DNA of 64,000 nt, taken from assembly GCF_000160035.2 (NCBI RefSeq), contig NZ_KI535369.1, positions 187,733 to 251,732 on the forward strand, in the 5' to 3' direction. Shown here piece by piece: positions 8,441 to 17,228 of the stretch (its first letter is position 1; each line of letters starts with the position of its first letter). The DNA comes from Catonella morbi ATCC 51271 (GTDB lineage: Bacteria > Bacillota > Clostridia > Lachnospirales > Lachnospiraceae). The position numbers and the translations under genes were made by a program. The notes beneath the pieces were generated by a model that was not told where the DNA came from, made no database searches, and saw only the letters and a program-made list of their open reading frames with translations.

Positions 8441-9862
8441 TCAGGTAAGCCTGCTTAAAAGCTCATTTGTTATGTTTTTATTTATTAGTCTCTCCTGAAG
8501 CTGCTTACTTATACCATTTACTTTTTCATAGTATCCCTTTATTACTATTTTACCGCTTATTTCTTCATTACTTTCTACAACATGCCGGTAAAGTGTATTA
8601 ATCTGATAGTTATCATTTTCATCAAGGAAACATTCTGTTATCTCCTTTACCCTTCTTATGTTATCATCATCTTTCTGTATGAAAACAACTATAGGGAAGG
8701 CTTCTTTAACAAGTTCAAGTAGTTCCTTTTCATCCATTGATATGGCTTTTTTGCATAATGTAACCATTCTTTTATATGTTGCTCTACAGCTTCCGGCATG
8801 TGTGGTAGTAAGTACTGAGTGTGCTGTCCTGCTTGCTTCCTGTGCTGCGTTAGCTTCCTTTCCCTTCATTTCTGATACAACTATTACATCAGGATTCATT
8901 GTAAGTGCTGTCTCAAGTAACTTATCCTGATCAATGCTCTGCCTGTCATCTCCACTTTTTCTTGTATGTGTATGCACCACATTATTTATTACCCTGCCTT
9001 TATCATCTCTTTTTGTAAGGTCAAACTCCCTTACATCTTCTTCTATACAGAATATACGCTTATTGTTGTCTATATTTCCTGCAAGATACATAAGAAGCGT
9101 AGTTTTACCGCTTCCCGTCTCGCCGGTAATGCAGATTGAAACACCGTACCTCGTAAGCAGAGAAAGTACTTCAAGCATTTCTTTCGTTGCTGTGCCTCTT
9201 TTAACAAAATCATCGCCTTTAAACTGCTTTGGGTTAATTATACGAAGTGAAGCACTTGTTCCTATTCCCTTATCTATTACCCCATCTCCAAGTATAGTAA
9301 GTCTTATTCTGTTATGAAGATGTCCTCTTACTATAGGTCTTGACTTATCAAGTATCAGGCTGCTTTCTTTTTTTAACATCCTTTTCATAACATCAAGAGC
9401 ATGCTCAGGACTCCTAAACGTTTCCGGATAACTTATTATTTCACCATTGTCATAGTGTACTTTTATATCATCCCACCTGTTTATATTGATTTCTTCGATG
9501 TCTGTCCTGTGTATGTCAAGAAGCGGAGTAAGGATAGAAAGTTCCGCCATTTCCTGATACAGCTTTTCAACAAGTCCCGTAAGGCTGTAGCCTTCTACCT
9601 TTATTTTCCCATCCTTTATATACCTTGTTATTATATTTATGAGCTGTTCCTTTACTACCGAATCATCTGCTTTTCCACCAAGAAGTCCTGCAAAATGACT
9701 ACTCACATGTTTCTGAATCGAATTATATAATGTCTCAAAGTCCATGCTCTTAAGTCCGTCATTTTTATGATGTTCTATATTTTCTTTTTCTTTAACTTCG
9801 CTTCCTGGGCTTTCGTTACTTTTTGCTACAGTCGGCTGTTCATCATTCATCATATCTTCCAT
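8441..9862 (-). CDS. tadA: TadA/CpaF-type secretion ATPase (VirB11 superfamily)
   Basis: A 473-residue ATPase. A low-complexity N-terminus (1-40) and N-terminal domain (about 65-230, ITPLLDIHRTDIEEININRW type) lead into the motor domain. Walker A is GETGSGKTT at 247-255, the Asp box is FCIEED at 271-276, Walker B is DVIVVSEMKG at about 325-334 and the His box is TTTHAG at about 352-357. It powers Flp-type pilus assembly in the Tad system; the wider family includes VirB11 of T4SSs. It overlaps the TadZ-like gene by 20 nt. It is the only hexameric secretion motor seen in the transfer operon besides the VirD4-type coupling protein. Confidence 0.93.
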   Translation of the reverse strand: MEDMMNDEQPTVAKSNESPGSEVKEKENIEHHKNDGLKSMDFETLYNSIQKHVSSHFAGLLGGKADDSVVKEQLINIITRYIKDGKIKVEGYSLTGLVEKLYQEMAELSILTPLLDIHRTDIEEININRWDDIKVHYDNGEIISYPETFRSPEHALDVMKRMLKKESSLILDKSRPIVRGHLHNRIRLTILGDGVIDKGIGTSASLRIINPKQFKGDDFVKRGTATKEMLEVLSLLTRYGVSICITGETGSGKTTLLMYLAGNIDNNKRIFCIEEDVREFDLTKRDDKGRVINNVVHTHTRKSGDDRQSIDQDKLLETALTMNPDVIVVSEMKGKEANAAQEASRTAHSVLTTTHAGSCRATYKRMVTLCKKAISMDEKELLELVKEAFPIVVFIQKDDDNIRRVKEITECFLDENDNYQINTLYRHVVESNEEISGKIVIKGYYEKVNGISKQLQERLINKNITNELLSRLT

Positions 9863-10688
9863 CTGAATCTTCCTCCTTCCCCCTAAATATTCCCTTTTTC
9901 TTTTTCTTGACTTCCTTGTCTCCGTCAGACTTCCTTACCTGCCTGTTCTTTTTCTGTTTTTTGCCTTTAACCTTTATATCTTCACATATATTTTCAGATA
10001 TAATTCTTTTTACCGTATCTTCATAAGCCGAACCTGTATCTTTAAGAAGTCTTCCCTCAAGATATGCCATATATATTTTGTCATCATGATACAACCTGTA
10101 TGCTATATTCTCATAACTTTTCTCATATATTTCCGATGGTTCGGCAGGCTTTATATCAGAAAGTACACATATATGGTCATCAAGGTTGAACCTGCTGTCT
10201 GATATTATGGAAAGGTTGGCATTAAAATATAACCATGCTTTTCCTGAAGCTCCCATAAGCCTTATTACCCTGTCGCTCATTTCAAGTGCTGTAAGGGTTA
10301 TTACTCCTCCATTTAGGTCTGATGAACAATCCACAATTATATATTCAAAAAATGTAGAAAGTCTCGAAAATACATTTACTATATTATATTTAGTAAATAC
10401 AGGATATGAATATATACTTTCTCCTGGTGAATATGACAGGTAGGCAAGATTGTCATTATCTGTTGCCATCATAAATGCAAGCATTTCATCATCTTCTGGA
10501 TCCGTCTGCCATAGGTTACCCATAGATGTCATTTCTTTCTCATCAGGATAAAAACAGGGAGTATCATTGCTCTGTAATCCTGCATATACTATGAGTGTAC
10601 GCTTACCTGCTTCTGCAAGTATCCTGCCCATAACCGTTGAAAAAAGTGATTTGCCGGCATTCTGGCTTCCCCATACGCTTATCAACAT
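9843..10688 (-). CDS. tadZ: TadZ/CpaE-like ParA-type ATPase
   Basis: A 281-residue P-loop protein with a Walker A variant GSQNAGKS at residues 7-14, lacking the usual first Lys of the ParA KGGxGKT motif. It keeps a ParA-like core (YIIVDCSSDLNGGVIT) and ends in a Lys-rich tail (KKNRQVRKSDGDKEVKKKKK). TadZ/CpaE proteins place the Tad machine in the cell and often have such atypical ATP sites. The gene directly precedes tadA, as in Tad loci, and is separate from the true parA at 21849-22622. Confidence 0.8.
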   Translation of the reverse strand: MLISVWGSQNAGKSLFSTVMGRILAEAGKRTLIVYAGLQSNDTPCFYPDEKEMTSMGNLWQTDPEDDEMLAFMMATDNDNLAYLSYSPGESIYSYPVFTKYNIVNVFSRLSTFFEYIIVDCSSDLNGGVITLTALEMSDRVIRLMGASGKAWLYFNANLSIISDSRFNLDDHICVLSDIKPAEPSEIYEKSYENIAYRLYHDDKIYMAYLEGRLLKDTGSAYEDTVKRIISENICEDIKVKGKKQKKNRQVRKSDGDKEVKKKKKGIFRGKEEDSDGRYDE

Positions 10689-10708
10689 ATCTGTAATGCC
10701 TCCACTTC

Positions 10709-11545
10709 CTATTTATTTTTTTTATCTACTTCTTTTTTAATTTCACCTGACTGCTCTCCGGCAGATTCTATGTCAGTATTTTTATCCGTTCCGTCTGCAC
10801 TTTCTTCCATTTCCTTAAATATTTTATCCTGTTCATCAAGCAGTTCTTTTTTTAACTTCTCATTATTTCTACATTTTAATGCTACATGTATACCTCTTTG
10901 ATTTTCAAAAGAAGCAAGTTCTTCTGCTTGTAAGCTGTTAACAAGCAAGGTTATTGTTGCAAGCTTTTTCTTCGCTTTAGTATCATCTTCCTTTTTTACT
11001 TCTTTCCCATTATTTTCCTTATCCTCACCATCTTCCTCTGTGGTACTTAAAACTTCAACATAAGTCAGTTCCCTTGGTATCTCTGTCACAGCTTCATCAC
11101 CTTCACCTTTTTTGGTTATTATGGTAACGATATCCCCTTTAAGAAGCTTTGATGAAAGCCCTGCTGCAAATGACTGTATTGTTATGGATATTGCATATTT
11201 ATCTTCAGGTATATCATTAAGATATGTGTCTTCTTCAAGTGCCACATCTGAAAGACCTTCACCTGTTATATAGCTGCCCTTATAAAAATCAGTCTTCGCA
11301 TATTTCCCTGTTATGCCATCAATACTCTTTACTACGTCAGGACTTAATCCGTATGCTCCAACATTTACGGTTTCAAGCTTATCCGCTGTAATAAGTTCAC
11401 CTTCTGTTATTTTTTCCTTTACCCTCACGACTTCTTCCTGCTTTTCAAGAATTCCGCCATAAAGCGGCGTGAGCACGAAGGCAGTAAGAAGCCCTATTAT
11501 GATTGATATTATCCCAATTAGTGCATGATTTTTTGTCTTTTTCAT
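10709..11545 (-). CDS. cpaB: CpaB/RcpC-like pilus assembly protein (SAF domain)
   Basis: A protein of about 278 residues with one N-terminal membrane anchor (about 8-30) followed by a SAF-type beta-clip domain (VKEKITEGELITADKLETVNV region, then the KGSYITGEGL repeat) and a CpaB-like region (LLKGDIVTIITKKG). A charged, repeat-like C-terminal tail rich in Glu, Asp and Lys ends it. The ATG at 11543-11545 is chosen because GGAGG lies 6 nt upstream; the longer reading would start at TTG. CpaB proteins stabilise the Tad pilus channel at the outside of the membrane. A secretin partner is absent, as expected in a single-membrane bacterium. Confidence 0.78.
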   Translation of the reverse strand: MKKTKNHALIGIISIIIGLLTAFVLTPLYGGILEKQEEVVRVKEKITEGELITADKLETVNVGAYGLSPDVVKSIDGITGKYAKTDFYKGSYITGEGLSDVALEEDTYLNDIPEDKYAISITIQSFAAGLSSKLLKGDIVTIITKKGEGDEAVTEIPRELTYVEVLSTTEEDGEDKENNGKEVKKEDDTKAKKKLATITLLVNSLQAEELASFENQRGIHVALKCRNNEKLKKELLDEQDKIFKEMEESADGTDKNTDIESAGEQSGEIKKEVDKKNK

Positions 11546-11556
11546 CAATTCCTCCG

Positions 11557-12069
11557 TTATAACTTTAATATAAAATCTGATATGATTACCATTATTATCC
11601 CAGCACCGGATATAAAAGGTATCATCGGTATTCCATTTTTTCTTTTATCCGGCTTCGTATACTGTACGACAATACCGTATATAAGCATTAGTGTGAACAT
11701 AATCAAAAACCATAAAATAAGAACGCTCACTTCTCTTTCCGGTACTAAAAAAAGCATGCTGCAGAAGATGTATTTTACATCTCCTCCGCCCATAGCGTTT
11801 GTTACTATCACAAATATAATAATTACAACTGCCACCGACATAATTAACATTGAATATGTTAAAAATCTGATAAAACATATAAACCAGTCTATTTCTTCTG
11901 TTTCAACTATCATTCTTATGATATTAGATACTGACAAAAAAATCAGACTGATGTAGGTTTCATTCTTCACCAGTCTGTATTTAATGTCATATATGGATGC
12001 CTTTACTGAAAGTATAATGTATAGCAGGAAGATTACCAACCCTATGGGAGTTAAGCTTAGATTACCCAT
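11557..12069 (-). CDS. Prepilin peptidase (A24 family, TadV/CpaA type)
   Basis: A 170-residue polytopic aspartyl protease. The two family Asp residues are visible: D28 in SIYDIKYR and D97 in the GGGDVK motif (94-99). It has about four to five membrane helices. Its length fits the short TadV/CpaA class, which lacks the N-methylation domain. It would cleave leader peptides from the Flp-like pilin and TadE-like pseudopilins of this operon. Its 5' end overlaps the VirB3-like gene by 13 nt, which ties the Tad genes to the T4SS-like genes in one transcript. Confidence 0.85.
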   Translation of the reverse strand: MGNLSLTPIGLVIFLLYIILSVKASIYDIKYRLVKNETYISLIFLSVSNIIRMIVETEEIDWFICFIRFLTYSMLIMSVAVVIIIFVIVTNAMGGGDVKYIFCSMLFLVPEREVSVLILWFLIMFTLMLIYGIVVQYTKPDKRKNGIPMIPFISGAGIIMVIISDFILKL

Positions 12070-12386
12070 TTTTCCCCCTTATAGGGATAATACTTCCTAG
12101 CCCACGAAAATCTCATCATTATCATAAGGTATCCAACTACTGACAGATTACATTTATCCTTTATCACAAGCATTACTGTTCCTGCCGGTATTAGAATAAT
12201 AAGAAGTGAGCTTATAAGTACATTTCCAAGTACCACCCTTACAAAAAATGCAAGAGCAGCTGTAAGCGGAAGTGACATCAGGGTGTATTTAAGTTCACTA
12301 ACTCCAAATCCATCAAAAAATTCCCTTCTGTTCTTTATTCCATAAGGGATATAAACCATTTCTTCCTTTTTATTGTTTTCTTCCAT
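12057..12386 (-). CDS. VirB3/PrgI-like membrane protein
   Basis: A 109-residue protein. A soluble N-terminus (about 1-30, VYIPYGIKNRREFFDGFGV) is followed by two adjacent membrane helices (about 34-75), then a short cytoplasmic tail ending in RKYYPYKGEKWVI. This matches the PrgI/VirB3 layout: pre-TM region, two TM helices, then a helix and an R-x-Y-type tail. VirB3-like proteins normally recruit the VirB4 ATPase, which is not found here. The start has AAGGAG 9 nt upstream. Similarity is by pattern, not by search. Confidence 0.6.
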   Translation of the reverse strand: MEENNKKEEMVYIPYGIKNRREFFDGFGVSELKYTLMSLPLTAALAFFVRVVLGNVLISSLLIILIPAGTVMLVIKDKCNLSVVGYLMIMMRFSWARKYYPYKGEKWVI

Positions 12387-12399
12387 GTTTATAAACTCC

Positions 12400-12624
12400 T
12401 TAACTTATGTATGATAATATTGTTGCCAACAAACCTGTAATACTGTTTGCAATTATTACAAACAGCAATAAGTTTTTCATTTTCTTTTTGTAAGCTGCCC
12501 TGTCTTCTTCAGCATGCGCGATGTGAATCAGCATAAGTATTGCCCTTAATCCTGCTCCGGAATTTATAAGTGTCAGTATTACAGCAGTAAGCTGTCCTAC
12601 TATCCCGGAATCATCCACACTCAT
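12400..12624 (-). CDS. Small two-helix membrane protein, VirB2-like
   Basis: A 74-residue protein with two hydrophobic helices (about 10-34 and 49-72) separated by a charged loop (AHAEEDRAAYKKKMK). It has no signal peptide. The loop and second helix resemble those of the larger VirB2-like protein at 13775-14206 (ADEQDQKIWKNRL, then a hydrophobic helix ending TIVSYYV; here ending TILSYIS). The two are probably paralogues. VirB2/TrbC proteins form the conjugative pilus or a membrane pore. It is preceded by AGGAGG and lies between the VirB3-like and VirB6-like genes. Confidence 0.6.
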   Translation of the reverse strand: MSVDDSGIVGQLTAVILTLINSGAGLRAILMLIHIAHAEEDRAAYKKKMKNLLLFVIIANSITGLLATILSYIS

Positions 12625-12636
12625 TTATGTATCCTC

Positions 12637-13488
12637 CTATCTCTTTCCTAGTATGCTCTTTATTGAACTTACAAGATGTGCACCTGTGCTTGCCTTGCTT
12701 ATAAGTCCTCCATTTCCTGCACTTACGACAAGCAGTTCCGAAAGAAATCCCGGAAGTTTTATTGCTGTAAGTTGTATAGCAATTGCAAATATAAAGTTCT
12801 TTAGCCCATTTATCGGTATCAAAAGTGAAAGAAAATACAGGAAAATTTGAAGTGTAAGCGTAAGAATCAGCTGTGTAAGCTTCTTTATATATGCCCTCCA
12901 GGCAACTGAGTCAGCATTTAGCATGTCAAGTGCTGCAAGAGGAATTCCAATCCTCAGAATAAACAGCTCAATTCCCCTTCCAAAAAACTGTATTACAAGC
13001 CTGATGGAATTTACAAGAAGTACTATTATAAACACCACAAATAAAATTCCATTGTTCAAATCCACAAGATTTATAAGTCCCGAAAGGAAGTCCTTTCCTG
13101 TTACATTTCCTGTGATTGCTTCTAACAGCCTATTAAAGAGTTTTGTTGCTATTTCTATTCCATACCCATACGCAGAGTTAAACCATACAATGACTACAGT
13201 CATTTTAATGAATGAAGCAAGGAATACCAGAGGATCAAGGTCACTGTCTCCATCGTTCCACAAGATATAAATCTCAAAACCTTTCTTCAGAAACAGCATT
13301 ATAGCAATTCCAAGTGAAAGAGCTGCCACGTATTGGTACAGTGTGTCAAATGAAAAAGATGGTGAGACAGAGTTTATTGCCTTGTCAAGATTAAGGTAGT
13401 AGCTGAATGTATCCTGCCCAAACTCAGTCATATTTTCAAGTGTCTTTTTTACCATCCCACCAAAAAAATCTTCTATTATTTTATCCAT
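12637..13488 (-). CDS. VirB6/TrbL-like polytopic membrane protein
   Basis: A 283-residue protein with about five to six membrane segments (roughly 50-70, 87-108, 147-165, 175-195, 205-228, 232-250). The amphipathic start (MDKIIEDFFGGMVKKTLEN) and the central hydrophobic core are the usual layout of VirB6/TrbL channel components. In T4SSs this protein forms part of the inner-membrane DNA pore. It is encoded among VirB2-like and VirB3-like genes, which supports the call. No strong Shine-Dalgarno is visible, so the start is less certain. Confidence 0.65.
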   Translation of the reverse strand: MDKIIEDFFGGMVKKTLENMTEFGQDTFSYYLNLDKAINSVSPSFSFDTLYQYVAALSLGIAIMLFLKKGFEIYILWNDGDSDLDPLVFLASFIKMTVVIVWFNSAYGYGIEIATKLFNRLLEAITGNVTGKDFLSGLINLVDLNNGILFVVFIIVLLVNSIRLVIQFFGRGIELFILRIGIPLAALDMLNADSVAWRAYIKKLTQLILTLTLQIFLYFLSLLIPINGLKNFIFAIAIQLTAIKLPGFLSELLVVSAGNGGLISKASTGAHLVSSIKSILGKR

Positions 13489-13510
13489 TTATTTTTTCTT
13501 TCATAGACAT

Positions 13511-13747
13511 TTACTTTATATTAAATATTTCTGTAATTTTAGCCTCTAAGCCCTGTATAATTTTAGTCTTGAACAAGAGTATTAATGCCCCTATTACAAT
13601 AAGTCCTATGACAACACCGCCAATATACTTTATGGCTTCGTCAATCCAGTTTCCGTTATTGTCTTTAAGCTTATTTTTAAGCTTTTCGTTAAAAATTCCT
13701 GTCTTAACTGCCATTCCTGCTACTAATCTGTTTACATAATTTTTCAT
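13511..13747 (-). CDS. Flp-type pilin candidate (DUF6133-like)
   Basis: A 78-residue protein: a basic N-terminal part (MKNYVNRLVAGMAVKTG), a charged linker with DNNGNWIDEAIKYIGG, one strongly hydrophobic helix (GGVVIGLIVIGALILLF, about 43-60) and a short C-terminal tail. Size and layout fit Flp-like pilins, and from memory the DUF6133 family found beside conjugation genes in Lachnospiraceae. It is the best candidate for the major fibre subunit of the Tad-like machine. The expected cleavage site for the prepilin peptidase (Gly before a Glu/Tyr-containing helix) is not canonical; IGG at about 42-44 is a possibility. Confidence 0.6.
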   Translation of the reverse strand: MKNYVNRLVAGMAVKTGIFNEKLKNKLKDNNGNWIDEAIKYIGGVVIGLIVIGALILLFKTKIIQGLEAKITEIFNIK

Positions 13748-13774
13748 GATATTTTCCTCTTTCCTTTTTTATTT

Positions 13775-14206
13775 TTATACATAGTAGGATACTATCGTTC
13801 CTATTATTCCTGCTATCGTCACTATTCCTACAGCTGAAACAATACTTATGGTTAGCCTGTTTTTCCATATCTTCTGATCCTGTTCATCTGCACCTGCCTT
13901 TCTTGCAAGAAAGTATATTGCAAATAAAACACATACAAGAGCACCTATAGCCTGTATCGCAACCGTTGCATCCTGCACAAGTTTCTTTGTCCCTGTCACT
14001 ACTTTATCATTTGCAAGATTTCCGCCATCATTGTTATTTTTTATTTCTGCAGTTGTATCTGCCTTATTGCCTTTTTTACCTTTTTCTCCATCGGCATAAC
14101 TACTTACAGTAAATAATGAGCCTGATAGCCATATTACAGTAAATATAAGCACTGCCCTGATAAACAACCTTCTTAACTGCATATTTTTTGTGGATACATT
14201 ATGCAT
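13775..14206 (-). CDS. VirB2/TrbC-like conjugative pilin with signal peptide
   Basis: A protein of about 143 residues. A long signal peptide (hydrophobic about 17-36, cleaved near SSYADG) is followed by a polar Lys/Asn-rich stretch and two membrane helices (about 83-105 and 122-142) joined by a charged loop (RKAGADEQDQKIWKNRL). This is the classic VirB2/TrbC arrangement. The inner ATG at 14204-14206 is preferred because AGGAGG lies 8 nt upstream; the outer ATG at 14212 would be only 2 nt from it. The gene overlaps the 3' end of the coupling-protein gene. Confidence 0.72.
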   Translation of the reverse strand: MHNVSTKNMQLRRLFIRAVLIFTVIWLSGSLFTVSSYADGEKGKKGNKADTTAEIKNNNDGGNLANDKVVTGTKKLVQDATVAIQAIGALVCVLFAIYFLARKAGADEQDQKIWKNRLTISIVSAVGIVTIAGIIGTIVSYYV

Positions 14207-16880
14207 ATTCATGTCCTCCTGTCATCAAAATACTTATTGTTTCATCTTTTATGTTCCAATACTCCTGTCTCCTTGGAAGCCTTTCCTTTCTCATCTTCTG
14301 CCTGTAATACCTCACTTTCCTATCTTTTTCCTTTGTTCCCATATTAAGAAGTCTTACATATTGCCACTTCGAAAAATCATCTGACTTCATCACAGCTGGA
14401 TTTATTTTACTTATCATAAGTAAATATGGAGAATTAAACAGTGCAAGTTCATTTACCTGTAAAAGATTTCTTCCACTTAGTTGTTTGCTGAATGAAGAAC
14501 TTGGATTCTTATTAAATTCTGTTGAACCCGACAATGAATATGACGATACTGTATACTGTGAGAGCTTTGCTGAAAGAAGCTCCAATGTTTCTTTATTTCC
14601 GGTTCTTAAATATATCCATATCTGGCAGTTTCCGTAAATGGTATCAGCCCCCTCTTTTTCGTAAATTCTAATTAACTGAGAAAGGTCTTGAAGGAATAGA
14701 TTAAATCTCACTCCTTTTCCTCTTGATACTGTAATCATTTGTAGAAAATTAGGAATTGCAGGATAATTACCAAATTCATCCAGAAGATAATTACACCTTA
14801 TCTTTAGCCTTCCTCCAACCAAATCAGCCATTTTAGATAGTGCTTGGTATTGTAACCCTACATAAAGAGCTGCAATTTGATTATATGTGTCACGATCCTC
14901 TGGCAGTATTATAAATACTGCCATTCTCTTTATTCCAAGGTCTTTAAGCTCAAACTCAGCCTGACTTGTCATATCCGCCAGTCTTTGTGATGTAAATAAC
15001 TTTAATGTAGTTAGAGCAGATGTGTAAAAACTTCCTCGTGTTCTGCTTGGTGCTATTTCACCTATAGCAAAAAGACTTTTTGCCGGATGAGTCTCATTAA
15101 GGCTTTTTGAGTATTCATTCACCGGAAGTATCATTTCTTTTCCTATCTGAATAGGCTTACACATTTCAGCCAGGAAATTATAAACATTAGCAAAATTCTG
15201 ATATTCTGGTCTGTTTCTGTTGTCATATACTACAGACATTATGGCACCTGCTATTATTGATGCTTCACCATTCTGCCATATTGGCTCACCTTTTATTTCA
15301 CCTACAAGCTGTGACGTTATATCCCATACAAGCTCCACTGCACTGTCAATATCGTCCTTATTAACAGCATCAATTACAGGCTTTAGGAAATTAAACCTCG
15401 TGCTTTTAAGCGGATTTTTGAAATCAAGGTACACCACTTCATATCCAATGCTTTTTAGAAATTTTGCTGTAAACTCGCTAAGCTCACCTTTTATGTCTGT
15501 AATCACCATGTTTTCACCAGCAAGTCCCAAACTTACAATGCTTTGTAATACCATAGTTCTTGTCTTACCACTTCCGGTTTCTCCTATGGTCAAAGTATGT
15601 AAATCTTCATTTACAGAGTAAATTCTCTCCTTTCCATTTGGTAAATTTTCCTTTCCCAGTACCAGTCCTCCTCTGTCAAATAGCTGCACCACCTCCTTTG
15701 ATTTTGATTTTATATCGTAAGCAGCTTTATGCCCGTTAACTACAGTCTCTTGTTTGCTGCTAAACTGTCTTTCTTTTCCTGAATGGCTTAATCCGATTTC
15801 TCTTAATTTCCTCATAAGTTCTTCCGGAATTTCATCATGTGCAATTCCTTCAATATTATTTACATCCTGAATTAAAGCTTTTCTGATTTCTTCCATCTGA
15901 TTTCTTGTAAGTCTCGGATTAAGCAAATACTTTTCTACAAGTCTCTTATTCCGTATTTTTTCACTTTTATACGCAAGTCTTATCTGCTTTAACTTATCTG
16001 CACTATATGTATTGTTTGCAAAAAGCTGAATATGACCTCCGGATATTCCATCTTCTATTGCATATCTTATTTCTCTCAGTTGCTCTATGCTTTCATAACG
16101 AACCTTTACCATATATTCATATATCAAATTTCTTTTTAATGTATTACTCACCTTGTTGACAGCTATCACTACTTCATTAAATTCAATTGGTGATAACTTT
16201 GCATAATATTCATCAAATTCAATATCCTTTATTTCACTTCGCTTTAAGTCATCAAGTGATAAATTAGATTTAAGAATATATCTAATATCTTTTCTGTTTC
16301 CTAAAAACTTTATTATTTCATCTATATTCTTATCTTTTTTATATGCATCTTTTTCGCTATCTAAAATAATACCAATATTTTGTTCTTGGTTCTCATAAAC
16401 ATCCATTTCCGTATCCGTTATTTTAGAAATCTCTCCATCTTCAGCCTCATTGTTTTTATATACCTGGTAGAATTCACTATCATAATCTGTCAATTTAAAA
16501 TCTACATAATCAAGAAATTCTTCAACTTCCTTTTCTGTTGCAAATCTAGCACTTCCATATTGTCCTTGACCTGCCGGTACCGGTATACGAATTTTATCTG
16601 TAACCTCTATCAAATCACTTACATATTGTTTATCACCTATTAACCATACATACACACTGATTATTAATGCTAAAACTTCGCTGTAAAACCACATTTTAAG
16701 ATGTTTAAATTCCATAAAATGGAATACCATAGATTTAAGGTCTGGCAATTTATGTTTCAAAAGTCCAATAAATAGAGGAAACATTAAGTGAATTACTAAA
16801 CTAATAAGAAAAAATACTAAAATGGAAGTATATACTCTTATTTTAGCTGCCTTGCCTCTAACTATTCTAAGCTTCATCAT
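14199..16880 (-). CDS. virD4: VirD4/TraG-type coupling protein (T4CP) with long inserted region
   Basis: An 893-residue ATPase that couples the relaxase-DNA complex to the transfer channel. Two N-terminal membrane helices (about 18-40 and 64-82) are followed by an unusual region of roughly 290 residues (about 110-400), then the RecA-like motor. Walker A is GETGSGKT at 433-440, Walker B is YLLDEFGNYP with D701-E702, and an FLQDLSQL segment follows, as in the TraG/VirD4 family. The inserted region contains helical repeats of the type QM-x-x-IR (QLREIRYAIEDG, KLKQIRLAYKSE, QMEEIRKALIQD). Most T4CPs are about 550-700 residues. It is the first gene of the transfer block. Confidence 0.92.
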   Translation of the reverse strand: MMKLRIVRGKAAKIRVYTSILVFFLISLVIHLMFPLFIGLLKHKLPDLKSMVFHFMEFKHLKMWFYSEVLALIISVYVWLIGDKQYVSDLIEVTDKIRIPVPAGQGQYGSARFATEKEVEEFLDYVDFKLTDYDSEFYQVYKNNEAEDGEISKITDTEMDVYENQEQNIGIILDSEKDAYKKDKNIDEIIKFLGNRKDIRYILKSNLSLDDLKRSEIKDIEFDEYYAKLSPIEFNEVVIAVNKVSNTLKRNLIYEYMVKVRYESIEQLREIRYAIEDGISGGHIQLFANNTYSADKLKQIRLAYKSEKIRNKRLVEKYLLNPRLTRNQMEEIRKALIQDVNNIEGIAHDEIPEELMRKLREIGLSHSGKERQFSSKQETVVNGHKAAYDIKSKSKEVVQLFDRGGLVLGKENLPNGKERIYSVNEDLHTLTIGETGSGKTRTMVLQSIVSLGLAGENMVITDIKGELSEFTAKFLKSIGYEVVYLDFKNPLKSTRFNFLKPVIDAVNKDDIDSAVELVWDITSQLVGEIKGEPIWQNGEASIIAGAIMSVVYDNRNRPEYQNFANVYNFLAEMCKPIQIGKEMILPVNEYSKSLNETHPAKSLFAIGEIAPSRTRGSFYTSALTTLKLFTSQRLADMTSQAEFELKDLGIKRMAVFIILPEDRDTYNQIAALYVGLQYQALSKMADLVGGRLKIRCNYLLDEFGNYPAIPNFLQMITVSRGKGVRFNLFLQDLSQLIRIYEKEGADTIYGNCQIWIYLRTGNKETLELLSAKLSQYTVSSYSLSGSTEFNKNPSSSFSKQLSGRNLLQVNELALFNSPYLLMISKINPAVMKSDDFSKWQYVRLLNMGTKEKDRKVRYYRQKMRKERLPRRQEYWNIKDETISILMTGGHEYA

Positions 16881-16985
16881 TTACCATCCTTTTAAGTTTA
16901 TATTACTAATTGATAACTTGATGATTATTTCTCACCAGCTTTTCCCATACCTTTATGTAAGTAGCAAGTATTGAGCTTACTACCC

Positions 16986-17186
16986 CTATTCATCATCTTC
17001 GTCATCATCTTCTTTTTCACTGTCGTAAAATCGTGACTCTCTCATTTGTTTTGCTGTATATTCACCCACTGTTTTTTCCTCATGTTCTTCATTATTATTG
17101 GTTACAGAAACTATATTAACATTTCCATTAAATACATTTCCAGACACATTGTTAATAATTTTATCCCTCATATTATTTACCTCCAA
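16986..17186 (-). CDS. Small acidic protein, unknown
   Basis: A 66-residue open frame with an Asn-rich N-terminal half (IINNVSGNVFNGNVNIVSVTNN) and a strongly acidic tail (SEKEDDDEDDE). It lies between the primase-like and coupling-protein genes in the same direction, with GGAGG near an internal ATG (residue 6) that may be the true start. I do not recognise a family. The repeated N-x-x-G-N-V pattern is like that seen in small beta-solenoid or effector-associated peptides, but no function can be assigned. Confidence 0.5.
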   Translation of the reverse strand: MEVNNMRDKIINNVSGNVFNGNVNIVSVTNNNEEHEEKTVGEYTAKQMRESRFYDSEKEDDDEDDE

Positions 17187-17228
17187 AGTTTATTTCAACT
17201 CTTGTCTACATGTTAAATTGTTTTATTA

